Shown here piece after piece: positions 7,164 through 16,215 of a stretch of DNA of 64,000 bases (position 1 is its first letter; the number at the start of each line of letters is the position of its first letter). The notes under the pieces are model-generated. The model saw only the letters and a list, made by a program, of their open reading frames with translations, searched no databases and was not told where the DNA came from. This stretch comes from Alkaliphilus transvaalensis ATCC 700919 (GTDB taxonomy: Bacteria; Bacillota; Clostridia; Peptostreptococcales; Natronincolaceae): NCBI RefSeq assembly GCF_000621485.1, contig NZ_JHYF01000009.1, forward strand, positions 186,001-250,000, read 5' to 3'. The position numbers were made by a program, and so were the translations under genes.

Positions 7164-8759
7164 TTATCTACTTCTACGATTTTGAGCTACTTCTATGTTG
7201 ATTCTTCTACCTTTAATACGATTTTTGTCCATAGCCTTTAATACTTTCTTTTCATATTTCTTAGGCACTTCAACAAAGGTAAATTTATCATACATATCAA
7301 TTACTCCTACCATACTACCCTTAATGCCTGCCTCAGCAGCAATAGTCCCTAAAATATTACTTGGTTTAACCCCATGGTTTTTACCAATATTGATAAACAT
7401 TCTAACCATACCTGGCTCAGAAGTAGTCTCTCTTGAAGATATTTCTTCTGCAGACTCTAAAGTCTCTACTTCATTTAAATTAATCATCATTTTTAGAAGG
7501 GCTGCACCAACATCAATTGAGTTGTAGCTTTCCGATAATTTTTCAATAAAGTTTGTATATTCAGCTAAACTACCTTTTTCTATCGTAGTTGCAATTTGTT
7601 TACCAATATATTCTTTTTGCTTATCCATAATATCGTTAACAGTAGGAATTTTCTTCCTTGTAATTTTAGACTTTGTATAATGCTCTAAAGCCTTAAGGGT
7701 TCTAAGCTGTCTTGGAACAACTAATGAGTACGCTAACCCTTCTTTTCCAGCTCTACCAGTTCTACCTATACGGTGTACGTAATATTCAAAGTTATCTGGT
7801 AGGTCATAGTTTATAACTAATGCAACATTGTCGACATCAATCCCTCTTGCTGCAACATCTGTAGCAACTAAAAGATCAGTAGTCCCATCTCTGAACTTCT
7901 TCATTACTCGATCTCTTTGGGTTTGTTTAAGATCTCCATGAATTCCTTCTACTGAGTATCCTCTACTTTGTAGTTTTTCAACTAAGTCATCAACACCCTT
8001 TTTGGTATTACAGAAAACAATCCCAAGTTCAACCTTTTCCATATCTAAAATCCTTGAAATAGATTCTAGTTTTTCGTGGGGCTTCACTTCAAAGTAGTAT
8101 TGGGCGATTCGAGGAACAGTTAGTTCCTTATGTACTACCTTAACTTTTTCAGGTTTCTTCATATGCTTTTTAGCAATCATCTCAATTTCTTTTGGGATAG
8201 TAGCTGAAAACATTAAAGTCTGTCTTTCTTCTGGTGTTTCGTTTAAGATCATTTCAATATCTTCTAAGAAACCCATATCTAACATTTGGTCTGCTTCATC
8301 TAAAACAATACCTTTAATATTATTTAGGGATAATGTTTTTCTTTTAATATGATCAATAACCCTACCTGGTGTACCAACTACTACTTGGACTCCTTGCTTT
8401 AATGCCTTAATTTGACGTTCTATAGGTTGCCCACCATAAATTGCTAAGGATCTCATCCCTTTAATATATTTAGAGAATCTACGAATTTCGTCTGCAACTT
8501 GAATTGCTAATTCTCTTGTGGGAGTTAAAATAATTATCTGTACTCCCTTTTCGCTCATATCTACCTTTTCTATTAATGGTATACTAAAGGCAGCTGTTTT
8601 TCCTGTTCCTGTTTGTGCTTGCCCTATTATGTCTTTCCCCTCTGCTACCAATGGGATTGCTTGTGCCTGAATTGGTGTTGGTGCTTCGAAGCCCAATTCT
8701 TCAATTACTTTTAAAATTTCTTTTCCAATATTAAGTTTTTCAAATTCCGTTGTTTTCAT
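7164..8759 (-). CDS. DEAD-box ATP-dependent RNA helicase, DeaD/CshA type
   Basis: 531 aa. The two RecA-like lobes carry every expected motif: Q motif (FEAPTPIQAQAIP), Walker A AQTGTGKT, PTRELA, TPGRVID, DEAD in VLDEADQMLD, SAT in MFSATIP, and ATDVAARGIDV with HRIGRTGRAG in lobe 2. Residues about 450-525 form a DbpA-type RNA-binding domain (RMFINIGKNHGV through KGRRINIEVA). Such enzymes unwind RNA duplexes in ribosome assembly, RNA decay and cold adaptation. RBS AGGAGAG precedes the ATG. Single-gene unit with its own terminator. Whether the name deaD, csdA or cshA applies cannot be decided here. Confidence 0.95.
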   Translation of the reverse strand: MKTTEFEKLNIGKEILKVIEELGFEAPTPIQAQAIPLVAEGKDIIGQAQTGTGKTAAFSIPLIEKVDMSEKGVQIIILTPTRELAIQVADEIRRFSKYIKGMRSLAIYGGQPIERQIKALKQGVQVVVGTPGRVIDHIKRKTLSLNNIKGIVLDEADQMLDMGFLEDIEMILNETPEERQTLMFSATIPKEIEMIAKKHMKKPEKVKVVHKELTVPRIAQYYFEVKPHEKLESISRILDMEKVELGIVFCNTKKGVDDLVEKLQSRGYSVEGIHGDLKQTQRDRVMKKFRDGTTDLLVATDVAARGIDVDNVALVINYDLPDNFEYYVHRIGRTGRAGKEGLAYSLVVPRQLRTLKALEHYTKSKITRKKIPTVNDIMDKQKEYIGKQIATTIEKGSLAEYTNFIEKLSESYNSIDVGAALLKMMINLNEVETLESAEEISSRETTSEPGMVRMFINIGKNHGVKPSNILGTIAAEAGIKGSMVGVIDMYDKFTFVEVPKKYEKKVLKAMDKNRIKGRRINIEVAQNRRSR

Positions 8760-8850
8760 TTAATCTCTCCTATTCTATTATACTGAACTATTATATCTTT
8801 TTGAGTTCCTTATGTAAACATTAATTATTAAATACAAGCAAAAATACCCA

Positions 8851-8889
8851 ATAAAAAATTGAGAAATACAATATCAGTATTTCCCAATC
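8851..8889 (-). terminator. Terminator of the TPR-hydrolase gene
   Basis: On the minus strand ATTGGGAAATAC and GTATTTCTCAAT form a near-perfect stem with a 7-base loop, followed by TTTTTT. An outer repeat, AAAATACC/GGTATTTT (8841-8848 with 8890-8897), encloses it and overlaps the stop codon. Confidence 0.75.
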
Positions 8890-8895
8890 GGTATT

Positions 8896-9849
8896 TTATA
8901 AAACATAACTTAGAGCTCTTTTTAATTTTTTTGAAAGATCCTCTGGTAATTGATGGCCTATGGTATTGATTTTAATTAGTTTACAAGGAAATTTTGCTTT
9001 GATAAAGGTCTCATATAGTTTTATGGTATTAGAGTAATGTATATCTTGAATACTGGCAATGATACACCCCCTAATCCCCTTCATTGCTGCTGAATAAATT
9101 TGAGGAATTAATTCTTCTATTTCTGCCTCTGATATAATAGGAATTACAGCAATAAATCCCTTATAACATTGATCTTGATTTTTTAATGCTAGCTTAATGG
9201 CTAATTTAGCTCCTTGAGAAGTGCCTGTTATTAACATTTTATCTCGATTAATTTTAAAATCTTTCAAGATATTTTGATAAGTTTCCTTTATCTCTTTTTC
9301 TGCTAGAACTTCATCATTCCAATGATATTCATCAACGGCTGATATTTGCGATGATTGAGGAAAGGCCAAGATAAAATCTTCAAGTACTTTAGCATTTCTC
9401 CAGTACTGTGAATACTCATTTGCGTTGCCATTTTGCCAGTGAAGTGATAATAATAATGGATAAATTCCTGTCTCTTTATACTTAGTGGGGGTATATATCA
9501 CTACACCTGCTTTGGCCGATTCCATTGCTTTTTTTTCCATATCATGGTTAACTTGAAGTATATATTGAAAAGCCTCTAGTTTTTGTAGTGGCAATAGATC
9601 CTCATCAGACATTAGTCTTTTAGGTGACCACCATATTTTTTTATCAATGGCCTCATTTAATACTGTCATTGCTTGATCTGTATTTTCCAACCTACTATAC
9701 AAACAGGCTAACCAATAACTTGTTTGGGGCATTTTCTCTGGAAAGGCTTCAGCCGCAAGTTTTGCAAAATCCAGTGCCTTTTCATATCGACATCTACCAT
9801 AACAATCAAAAATTAATTTCTTTAACAGGTCAAACTGAAGTTCTTCCAT
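8896..9849 (-). CDS. TPR-linked alpha/beta-hydrolase-like protein
   Basis: 317 aa. Residues about 5-75 look like two TPR-type helix pairs (CRYEKALDFAKLAAEAFPEK and the following pair). The remainder resembles an alpha/beta hydrolase: VIYTPTKYKETGIYPLLLSLHW is a typical first strand region, GTSQGA provides the nucleophile elbow Ser, and NTIGHQLPEDL offers the catalytic His; QDIHYSN may supply the acid. It is probably a cytosolic esterase or peptidase-like enzyme with an N-terminal interaction module; the substrate is unknown. There is no signal peptide. RBS AAGGAGGGCAAAGG. It follows the L,D-transpeptidase gene by 13 bases and is probably cotranscribed. Confidence 0.78.
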   Translation of the reverse strand: MEELQFDLLKKLIFDCYGRCRYEKALDFAKLAAEAFPEKMPQTSYWLACLYSRLENTDQAMTVLNEAIDKKIWWSPKRLMSDEDLLPLQKLEAFQYILQVNHDMEKKAMESAKAGVVIYTPTKYKETGIYPLLLSLHWQNGNANEYSQYWRNAKVLEDFILAFPQSSQISAVDEYHWNDEVLAEKEIKETYQNILKDFKINRDKMLITGTSQGAKLAIKLALKNQDQCYKGFIAVIPIISEAEIEELIPQIYSAAMKGIRGCIIASIQDIHYSNTIKLYETFIKAKFPCKLIKINTIGHQLPEDLSKKLKRALSYVL

Positions 9850-9862
9850 CCTTTGCCCTCCT

Positions 9863-10810
9863 TTAATTATTCCTTAGTTCAACTTCAATATAACTTATTT
9901 GGTTAACTCCCCATTCCTGCAACTGTTTCTCTGTACCAATCCATGCAATTGTTCTCAAAGGAATTAGATCATACAAAGCTTCTACATCAGAATTAATCAT
10001 TCGCACACACCCTAAAGAGGCATCTGTTCCTATAGAACGGGGGCTGCTATTACCATGAATTCCATATCTACCTCCGCCTCCATGGGAAAGCCCAAGCCAA
10101 CGTCTCCCGAGGGGATTATTTGGAGCCCCACCTGCTACTGGTGCGGCAATACCGGCTCCTCCCCAAGCAGGATTAATTGATTTTGTTACAATGGTAAACT
10201 TACCTTCTGGGGTTAGGCTTGGAGATTTACCTTGGGCAATAGGATATTTTTTAATTACTTCATCACCCTTATATAGGGTTAATATTCTTTTGGTCTTATT
10301 AACGACTATCCATAATCCATCAGATGGAGGATTTTGTATCTTATCTGGATACTGATAATTTTCATCCTGTAACCTTCTATATAAAGCTTCTGTAGATTTC
10401 GATCCGAAAATACCGTCTACCGTTAAGTTATGGTCACTTTGAAACCTTAAAACGGAATCTCTATAATTGGTTTCTTCATCTTTATGATCCCTACGATAAT
10501 ACCCCAGCTCCTTTAGTGTTTCTTTATAATCCACTTGAAAGATAGGATCTAATTTTGCACTTTTATTTCTTTCTTCCTCTACTCTTCTTCTTTCTTCCTC
10601 TACTCTTCTTCTTTCTTCCAGCAGTTTTTCATGTTCAACAAGAATGTCTTGAAGTTCTTCATGGGCTCTACTTACATTTTCATGGGTTTCAATCAGCTGC
10701 TTTTGAACTTTCTCTAATGGTTTTGCTTCGCTAGCTTTGGCCTCTTGATGTATATATATTGGGACCAAAAGCAAACTAATTATACATGCTGATACAACTA
10801 AATGCTTCAT
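9863..10810 (-). CDS. Secreted L,D-transpeptidase (YkuD) with peptidoglycan-binding domain
   Basis: 315 aa. An N-terminal signal peptide or anchor (about 1-27) is followed by a charged coiled coil (about 31-90) that contains a duplicated RRRVEEE heptad encoded by a 21-bp tandem DNA repeat near 10569-10620. A PG_binding_1 domain (about 97-155) precedes the YkuD catalytic domain (about 165-305). The active site is intact: HGNSSPRSIGTDASLGCVRM contains His, Ser and the nucleophile Cys. The enzyme cross-links or modifies peptidoglycan outside the membrane. The RBS is weak (AAAGGTTGATAAC). Upstream gene of a pair with the TPR-hydrolase. Confidence 0.93.
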   Translation of the reverse strand: MKHLVVSACIISLLLVPIYIHQEAKASEAKPLEKVQKQLIETHENVSRAHEELQDILVEHEKLLEERRRVEEERRRVEEERNKSAKLDPIFQVDYKETLKELGYYRRDHKDEETNYRDSVLRFQSDHNLTVDGIFGSKSTEALYRRLQDENYQYPDKIQNPPSDGLWIVVNKTKRILTLYKGDEVIKKYPIAQGKSPSLTPEGKFTIVTKSINPAWGGAGIAAPVAGGAPNNPLGRRWLGLSHGGGGRYGIHGNSSPRSIGTDASLGCVRMINSDVEALYDLIPLRTIAWIGTEKQLQEWGVNQISYIEVELRNN

Positions 10811-10998
10811 GTTATCAACCTTTCCAAACTAGAATAGCAATAAAAAACTGCCTTGTTATAGTTTATTAAGGCAGTCTAAAATATTTCCTATTAGTTTAGA
10901 AATAACATAATTATTTTTTAATTTGAAGTAATTATATCATTTTATCTTAGCTTTATAATTATTGTAACGAGGGCTTCCTTCAGAAAATTTAAAATAAC

Positions 10999-11070
10999 TT
11001 CGTTGAAATTATTAGGTAAAGTTCTTTTGTATTAGAATAATTAAAGTAGAACTCTTCTTTATGTCATAAC
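10999..11070 (+). repeat. Dispersed intergenic repeat, family 1, copy A
   Basis: Shares an ordered set of blocks with 44232-44305 and 60464-60539: GTTGAAA, GGTAAAGTT, TATTAGAATAAT, TTAAAGTAGAACTCT and TCATAAC. It lies between the csp terminator and the L,D-transpeptidase gene, and no ORF crosses it. Confidence 0.6.
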
Positions 11071-11090
11071 ATGAAAAACTAATACAATAG

Positions 11091-11118
11091 AAAATCTCCT
11101 TACTACTGTAAGGAGATT
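11091..11118 (-). terminator. Cold-shock gene terminator
   Basis: A perfect stem, AATCTCCTTAC/GTAAGGAGATT (11094-11103 with 11108-11118), has a 4-base loop, with TTTT following on the minus strand, about 50 bases past the csp stop. Confidence 0.85.
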
Positions 11119-11168
11119 GACCATAATCGAAATTTATCATTAACTATGTTAATTTATGTAATTTGCGA

Positions 11169-11369
11169 TTATACCTTTGAAACGTTAGCAGCTTGGAAAC
11201 CTCTTGGTCCTTCAACTACTTCGAATTGAACTTGTTGTCCTTCTTCTAACGTTTTGTAACCTTCTGATTGAATTGCAGAGAAATGTACGAATACATCGTC
11301 TTCTCCTTCAACCGAAATAAATCCGAAACCTTTTTCTCCATTGAACCATTTTACTGTACCTGTTTTCAT
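11169..11369 (-). CDS. Cold-shock protein (CspA family)
   Basis: 66 aa, one cold-shock domain. RNP1 ([10 protein letters not shown]) and RNP2 (DVFVHFSAI) are intact, with the aromatic surface that binds single-stranded RNA/DNA. The N-terminal [17 protein letters not shown] is canonical. It acts as a cytosolic RNA chaperone. AGGAGG lies 8 bases before the ATG, and the ~200-base AT-rich gap upstream could hold a long 5' leader, as many csp genes have, though I see no specific structure. Confidence 0.97.
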   Translation of the reverse strand: MKTGTVKWFNGEKGFGFISVEGEDDVFVHFSAIQSEGYKTLEEGQQVQFEVVEGPRGFQAANVSKV

Positions 11370-11554
11370 TCTTAGTTCCTCCTAAAAAAAAAATTATTTA
11401 CACTACTCTAAATTACCATGTCTGGTCATAATTGTCAATATAATTTAAAAATTTTTAATATATTGTCCAAAAATTTTTTTTTATTTTTTCTCACCAGACT
11501 TATATTTATAAATTTCCCAAAGTTGATTAAACTATACCTATTAATTTTAGAATA

Positions 11555-11586
11555 AATAAAGAGAGTAAGGTGTTTAGCCTTACTCC
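11555..11586 (-). terminator. Hairpin downstream of the 63-aa protein gene
   Basis: GAGTAAGG (11563-11570) pairs with CCTTACTC (11578-11585); TCTTTATTTA follows on the minus strand. A moderately T-rich terminator. Confidence 0.6.
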
Positions 11587-11604
11587 TTATTAAATCTTCA
11601 AATC

Positions 11605-11796
11605 TCATCTATGATCTTCATCAACTAAATCAATTGTTCCAAGTAAGACATGGGCTAAACCAAAACCAATTATACCAGCGGCAACCATTGGCATGACATC
11701 AGAATTATCATTCTTTCGCATGCTCATACCTTTTAGGGCAATCCCTGTTGCAGTAACACCAGTACCTAATATAGTTGGAATTAAACCTTCTCTCAC
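11605..11796 (-). CDS. Small two-helix membrane protein, unknown function
   Basis: 63 aa with two Gly-rich hydrophobic segments (about 5-24 and 37-57) and a charged C-terminal tail (DEDHR). The start is GTG at 11796, behind AAGGAGGAATTCAT. An ATG two bases further upstream is out of frame and followed at once by TGA, so GTG is the only usable start. No family recognised. Monocistronic, with a hairpin downstream. Confidence 0.72.
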   Translation of the reverse strand: MREGLIPTILGTGVTATGIALKGMSMRKNDNSDVMPMVAAGIIGFGLAHVLLGTIDLVDEDHR

Positions 11797-11873
11797 ATGA
11801 ATTCCTCCTTAGTTAGAAGTTTATTAGAATATGATTTGAGATTCCATATTATATTTTACAATTGCCTTATTTC

Positions 11874-12815
11874 TTATTCATTATCTTGATGATCTTGATG
11901 ATCTTGATGATCTTCCTCATCTTCCTGATCATCCTTTTGCTCATAATTATCATCATCTTCTTCTTCAGTATCTTTCTCTTCAGTATCTTTCTCTTCAGTA
12001 TCTTCTTCTGTATCTTCTACATCTTCTGTAGTTTCATCTTCCTCAGTTACTTCTTCCTCTTCTTCTTCTAGCTCAATCGTTTCTGTCTCTTCGTCCCAAT
12101 CAACTTTTAATTTAAAAGTCTCTGCGATAAATCTTAGTGGCACATAGGTTCTATTAGATAAGATTTCTGCTTTTGAATCTATTTCAACTTCCACCCCATT
12201 AACTAGTGCTATGTTGCTGTCCATTTGAATAACGATGATAACATCACCTTTTGTAATGGTAACTTCTCTTGTTTCATTATTCCAACTTACCTCTGCTCCT
12301 AACCCTTGAGTTATTGCTCTAACCGGCACTAAAGTTCTTCCACTTTTAATTACTGGTGGTGTGTCAAACTTCATATGCCCTTTTTTAAGACCAACACTGT
12401 TGAAGGGAAGCACTTTAATCCCTTTATTTTCTTTTTCGATTTGCTTACTCGCTTCTTCTACCTGTTCAACTTCTTCTTGAGTGTAGCTTAATTTTATTTC
12501 TTCTTTTCTTTGGAGACGCTCTGTTGCTTTTTGAGTTCTTTCTGCAACCTTTAATTCTTGTTGTTCTTGTCTTTCTTGTTGCTTTTCTTGTTGCTTTTCT
12601 TGCTGCTTTTCTTGCTGTTGCTTTTCTTGTTGTTGCTTTCCTTGTTGTTGCTTTTCTTGTTGTTGAGACTGTTCAATCTTTTGATTTGAGGATGGGGTAT
12701 TAGCATTTCCATTACCCTTTCCATTGTTTGCTAAAGATATTGTTGGTGATAATAGCATTGCTGAAGCTACTCCAATTGCACATAATTTTTGTGATAACCT
12801 TCTTTTGTTTTCCAT
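11874..12815 (-). CDS. Secreted copper-amine-oxidase-stalk domain protein
   Basis: 313 aa from ATG 12815, preferred over GTG 12824 because AGGGTGG lies five bases before the ATG. A Sec signal peptide (about 1-29, ending SLANN) precedes a Gln-rich region (about 35-90: QQQEKQQQ and EKQQEKQQE repeats). A CuAO_N1 stalk domain (about 130-240) contains the paired blocks GRTLVPVRAITQGLGAEVSW and NRTYVPLRFIAETFKLKVDW. The final 70 residues are an extreme acidic tail (EEDTEEKDTEEKDTEEE and HQDHQDHQD). The stalk domain is common in clostridial wall or surface proteins, and copper oxidase activity is not implied. The acidic tail may bind cations. Confidence 0.88.
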   Translation of the reverse strand: MENKRRLSQKLCAIGVASAMLLSPTISLANNGKGNGNANTPSSNQKIEQSQQQEKQQQGKQQQEKQQQEKQQEKQQEKQQERQEQQELKVAERTQKATERLQRKEEIKLSYTQEEVEQVEEASKQIEKENKGIKVLPFNSVGLKKGHMKFDTPPVIKSGRTLVPVRAITQGLGAEVSWNNETREVTITKGDVIIVIQMDSNIALVNGVEVEIDSKAEILSNRTYVPLRFIAETFKLKVDWDEETETIELEEEEEEVTEEDETTEDVEDTEEDTEEKDTEEKDTEEEDDDNYEQKDDQEDEEDHQDHQDHQDNE

Positions 12816-13025
12816 TTTTTCCACCCTTTCAATTATGTAGTTATGATCATCTTTCTGACCTATAATATAATAATTCGATAAATTGTTTATTTTAGGGATA
12901 CTTCTAGTAAAAAGTTATAACTTTTCTTTAATATAAATTATAGTTTAGCATATACTAGAAATCATTAGGTCATATTTACTATAATACAGAAGTATTAATC
13001 ATAGAAATTTGAAGGGGCGGAGAAA

Positions 13026-13850
13026 ATGGATAAATTAAAACGGATATTCCCTTTAATGATCATCTATATACTCATTGTCTGCCTAAACATTGTTTTATTT
13101 GCATACTTATACAGCCTACATGGTTCTATTGTCGACCCAAATGCTTCTACGAAGGGGGACCTCCAAGTAAACAGTGTTTCTAAAAGGGATATTTTATACT
13201 TCAGTGGAATTACCTATTTAACAATAGGGTATGGTGACTTCAAAACAGCTAACGGTATAGGACAATTCCTAGCTGTTTTACAGGGATTTTCAGGGGTGCT
13301 AATTAATTCCATCTTTACTGGCTTATTTCTTTACTATTTGGTTAGAAGGCCCAAAAACATGATTTTGACTAATCGAATTTATATCAGATATAATGACGAA
13401 CAGAGAAAGTTTTTCTTGTCGATTAGAATAGGGAATAAAGGACGCCCTTTAGTAAATGTCAATCGAATTATTGAGCTCTTTGTTTATGAGGGTAATATTC
13501 GGACAAGGAAGTTTCAATTCTCTCAAGAGTATCATTACTTTGAGAATATCCTCTATTGGGAACTTGATTTAGCAGACAATCAGAATCAAGATTTAACTAA
13601 CCATTTGCGTTCTGCTATCTTAGATAAAAAACTACTTTTTATTAGAATATCAGTTTTAGGAACTGATGCCGATGCGGGCGAACTGGTATTTACAAGTAGA
13701 ACCTATAAGAATAGTCATCTGTTATTCATACGAGGCTATCATGAACTATTTAGATGGAAGAATCATCAAAAAACAAAAATACAATGGAAAAAATTTAATG
13801 ATATTAAGGAACTAGAAAAAGAGAAAATTGAATTATTTATTAATGATTAA
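13026..13850 (+). CDS. Two-helix potassium channel with cytosolic domain
   Basis: 274 aa. Membrane segments lie at about 10-32 and 85-105, flanking a pore loop with selectivity filter TYLTIGYGDF (Ion_trans_2). The cytosolic C-terminal half (about 110-274) is beta-rich (YIRYNDEQRKFFLSIRIGNK onward) and recalls the immunoglobulin-like domain of inward-rectifier (KirBac) channels, though I cannot confirm that. RBS GGGGCGGAGAAA directly precedes ATG 13026. Potassium conductance across the cell membrane is the likely role; the gating ligand is unknown. Confidence 0.88.
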   Translation: MDKLKRIFPLMIIYILIVCLNIVLFAYLYSLHGSIVDPNASTKGDLQVNSVSKRDILYFSGITYLTIGYGDFKTANGIGQFLAVLQGFSGVLINSIFTGLFLYYLVRRPKNMILTNRIYIRYNDEQRKFFLSIRIGNKGRPLVNVNRIIELFVYEGNIRTRKFQFSQEYHYFENILYWELDLADNQNQDLTNHLRSAILDKKLLFIRISVLGTDADAGELVFTSRTYKNSHLLFIRGYHELFRWKNHQKTKIQWKKFNDIKELEKEKIELFIND

Positions 13851-13883
13851 GAGTACAGAAATAATTAAAACTTCCCATAAAAA

Positions 13884-13943
13884 ATGCCCCTTCTTATGAT
13901 AGACAGTTTTTATTAATTAAACTGTCTTCCACAAGGGGAGCAT
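13884..13943. terminator. Bidirectional terminator between K+ channel and glutaredoxin
   Basis: A nested inverted repeat: ATGCCCCTT (13884-13892) against AAGGGG-ag-CAT (13933-13943), and AGACAGTTT (13901-13909) against AAACTGTCT (13919-13927). The two flanking genes converge on it. Confidence 0.7.
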
Positions 13944-13967
13944 ATCATATATGGAGAGGTTTTAAAG

Positions 13968-14222
13968 CTATATTCCTAGTTTTTTATCTAATTCTCCCTT
14001 TTGGTCTAATAAGTGTAAATCATCACATCCCCCAATGAACTCATCATCAATAAAAATTTGTGGTACTGTATCCCAACCTGTTTGAGCCTTTACTACACTA
14101 AAGGTTTCGTCGTCATTGGTAACATCATAATTTGTAAAGTCCACACCTTTTTCAGTTAAAAGGGCAACAGCTTTTCTACAATAGGGACAATATCCTTTGG
14201 TATATAATACTACTTTTTTCAT
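13968..14222 (-). CDS. Glutaredoxin
   Basis: 84 aa with redox motif GYCPYCRKA at residues 10-18, the TVPQIFIDDEFIGG cis-Pro block and the GG(C)DDL glutathione-contact region. This is a class I dithiol glutaredoxin (GrxC-like) that reduces protein disulfides in the cytosol. Many clostridia lack glutathione, so the physiological reductant may be thioredoxin reductase or another thiol. RBS GGAAGGGAG. Confidence 0.94.
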   Translation of the reverse strand: MKKVVLYTKGYCPYCRKAVALLTEKGVDFTNYDVTNDDETFSVVKAQTGWDTVPQIFIDDEFIGGCDDLHLLDQKGELDKKLGI

Positions 14223-14411
14223 ATTAATACTCCCTTCCTTCCCATCTTTTTTATGTTAAATCTATTCTTATGGCCCTCATATTATACCCTTAGTTGCCAT
14301 ATTTAAACAATACTTAAGATTATATAAGAACTTTTCATCCCTGTAGAAATACCATAATTAACCTTAGCTTCATTTAGAATTATAAGTCTAAGAGGAATTA
14401 TATAACCTATT

Positions 14412-15887
14412 TTAAGGATACTTTTGATATATATCAGAAAATTCTACATTAATTTGTTCTGAAATCATATTAGTATAGTTTTCATAACTAAATTGTGAAT
14501 TTTCTTCTTCCAAAACCTTAACAGGCAGTTTAATAAAGAACTGACTACCAACCCCTTCTTCACTCTCCACCCACAGCTCACCTTCTAGTTTTTCTACAAA
14601 ACTCTTCACTAAAGATAAACCAATACCACAGCCCTCTACTGTTCTTTCAAAAGATTCATCGGCTTGAATATATCGATCAAAAATTTTATTTATTTTATTC
14701 TTAGGAATTCCTATCCCAGTATCCTTCACTGTTACTAAGATATAATCAGTAGTATTATTAACTGTTACTTGAATTTCATCTCCCCATTTTGTACTCTTAA
14801 TGGCATTAGATAATAAATTGAGCATAATCCTTTCGATAATATTAATATCACAAGCTATGTATCTCTCTTCTACATCTGTATCGAAGGTTATGGTAACGCC
14901 TTTATTTTGAGCTAACACAATTGTTGATTGGGTTATTTCTTCTAAAATATAAATTATGTTAAAGTTTTTGTATTTGATATTAAAGGCATTATAATCCAGT
15001 TTAGTTGAGTCTAATAAATTATTTATTAATCGCAATAATCTATAGCAGTTTTGTCTCATTATGTATACGGTTTTATCCAACTTTTTAACATCTAGTCCAT
15101 CACCAGAGTTCTTCATCAACTCTAATAGCTGAATTGAACCTAGGATTACATTTAAAGGAGTCTTAAACTCGTGGGAAATATTTGAAAAAAACTCTGCTTG
15201 TCGTCTTTCTTGCTGAAGGGTCTGAGCCAATAACTTCTGATTTTCTTCTATCATTTTTAACATTGTGCTTTCAGCTTTTTTTCTATAGGTTATGTCTGTA
15301 TGGGTCCCTACTATTCGAATTGGAATTCCATCATGGTCCCAGATGGCCTGTCCTTTATCATGAATCCATACAACTTCATTATTTTTATTGAGCATTCGAT
15401 ACTCAACATTATATTCTGGTATTGTTCTATCGAGATAATCTTCTAACTTTTTAGCTACCCACTGAAAATCCTCAGGATGAATTAAATTCTCCCATGCAAC
15501 AACGCTGTTGGGAATTTCATCATCTTTATAGCCTAAAGTTTCCTTCCACTTTTTAGGCAACATTACTATACCGGTTTGCAAGTTCCAATCCCAGAGACCT
15601 TCAGTTGTGTTATTGATCACAAATTTATATTTTTCTTCATAGGTATCTAACTTGTTTTTAAGATTATTAATTTTTATTAAGTAACGATTGAAACCTATCA
15701 AAAACAAGATAAAAAAAGTAATTTTAGTAATAATCAAAGGAAAAATTCGCTCTTTATTATTAAATGTTAAGATCATAGCGATATTTGTGATTAGCAGTAT
15801 TAAAATATAGATTATTACTTTCTTCTGAATCTTGTTATTTTTAAATTGTAATACCTTTTCTAAGGATTTAGAATTGACATAACCCAT
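14412..15887 (-). CDS. Membrane PAS-domain sensor histidine kinase, orphan
   Basis: 491 aa when started at ATG 15887; the AGGAGG that would serve as RBS lies six bases before it. The longer frame from 15908 translates that RBS as Arg-Arg and is less likely. Two membrane helices (about 22-42 and 48-68) precede a PAS_3/PAC domain (about 85-205: GLWDWNLQTG, WENLIHPEDF). HisKA follows, with phospho-acceptor His in NISHEFKTPLN, then HATPase_c (N box ERIMLNLLSNAIK, G1 VKDTGIGI, G2 GCGIGLSL). No response regulator is adjacent, so the partner and the signal are unknown. A sporulation-type orphan kinase is one possibility but unproven. Confidence 0.92.
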   Translation of the reverse strand: MGYVNSKSLEKVLQFKNNKIQKKVIIYILILLITNIAMILTFNNKERIFPLIITKITFFILFLIGFNRYLIKINNLKNKLDTYEEKYKFVINNTTEGLWDWNLQTGIVMLPKKWKETLGYKDDEIPNSVVAWENLIHPEDFQWVAKKLEDYLDRTIPEYNVEYRMLNKNNEVVWIHDKGQAIWDHDGIPIRIVGTHTDITYRKKAESTMLKMIEENQKLLAQTLQQERRQAEFFSNISHEFKTPLNVILGSIQLLELMKNSGDGLDVKKLDKTVYIMRQNCYRLLRLINNLLDSTKLDYNAFNIKYKNFNIIYILEEITQSTIVLAQNKGVTITFDTDVEERYIACDINIIERIMLNLLSNAIKSTKWGDEIQVTVNNTTDYILVTVKDTGIGIPKNKINKIFDRYIQADESFERTVEGCGIGLSLVKSFVEKLEGELWVESEEGVGSQFFIKLPVKVLEEENSQFSYENYTNMISEQINVEFSDIYQKYP

Positions 15888-16091
15888 ATACATCCTCCTA
15901 ATTTTCAATGTAAATTATTCTTTGATGCAAAATTGGTAGGAATTTATGTATTTCTCACCTCTAACTATAAAATTATAACATATTTAATTCAACTAAGTGA
16001 TTTAATTTGAAAATTAATAATATTTATATCTACTGTATCGAAATCTTTTATATATGATTTCAAAGTAAAACTTCCCTATTTCAGGGTAATA

Positions 16092-16134
16092 AAAAGACTC
16101 CTTACTAATTAAAGATTAGTGCAGGAGTCTTTTA
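16092..16134 (-). terminator. Terminator of the N/Q-rich protein gene
   Basis: AAAAGACTCCT (16092-16102) pairs with AGGAGTCTTTT (16123-16133), with inner ACTAAT/ATTAGT. Strong hairpin, T-run on the minus strand, about 80 bases past the stop. Confidence 0.85.
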
Positions 16135-16215
16135 AAATTTACCTTGTTATTTTATTATAAGCTCTACATTGCCAGCAACTAATTTTGTTTTCCCCTACAG
16201 CTATATAAGACTTTT

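Noticed and set aside
11862-12071. 69-residue, almost wholly Phe/Ile/Leu plus-strand ORF
   Set aside because: It is the antisense of the acidic repeat tail of the stalk protein; GA-rich coding repeats read backwards always give such a product. No RBS.
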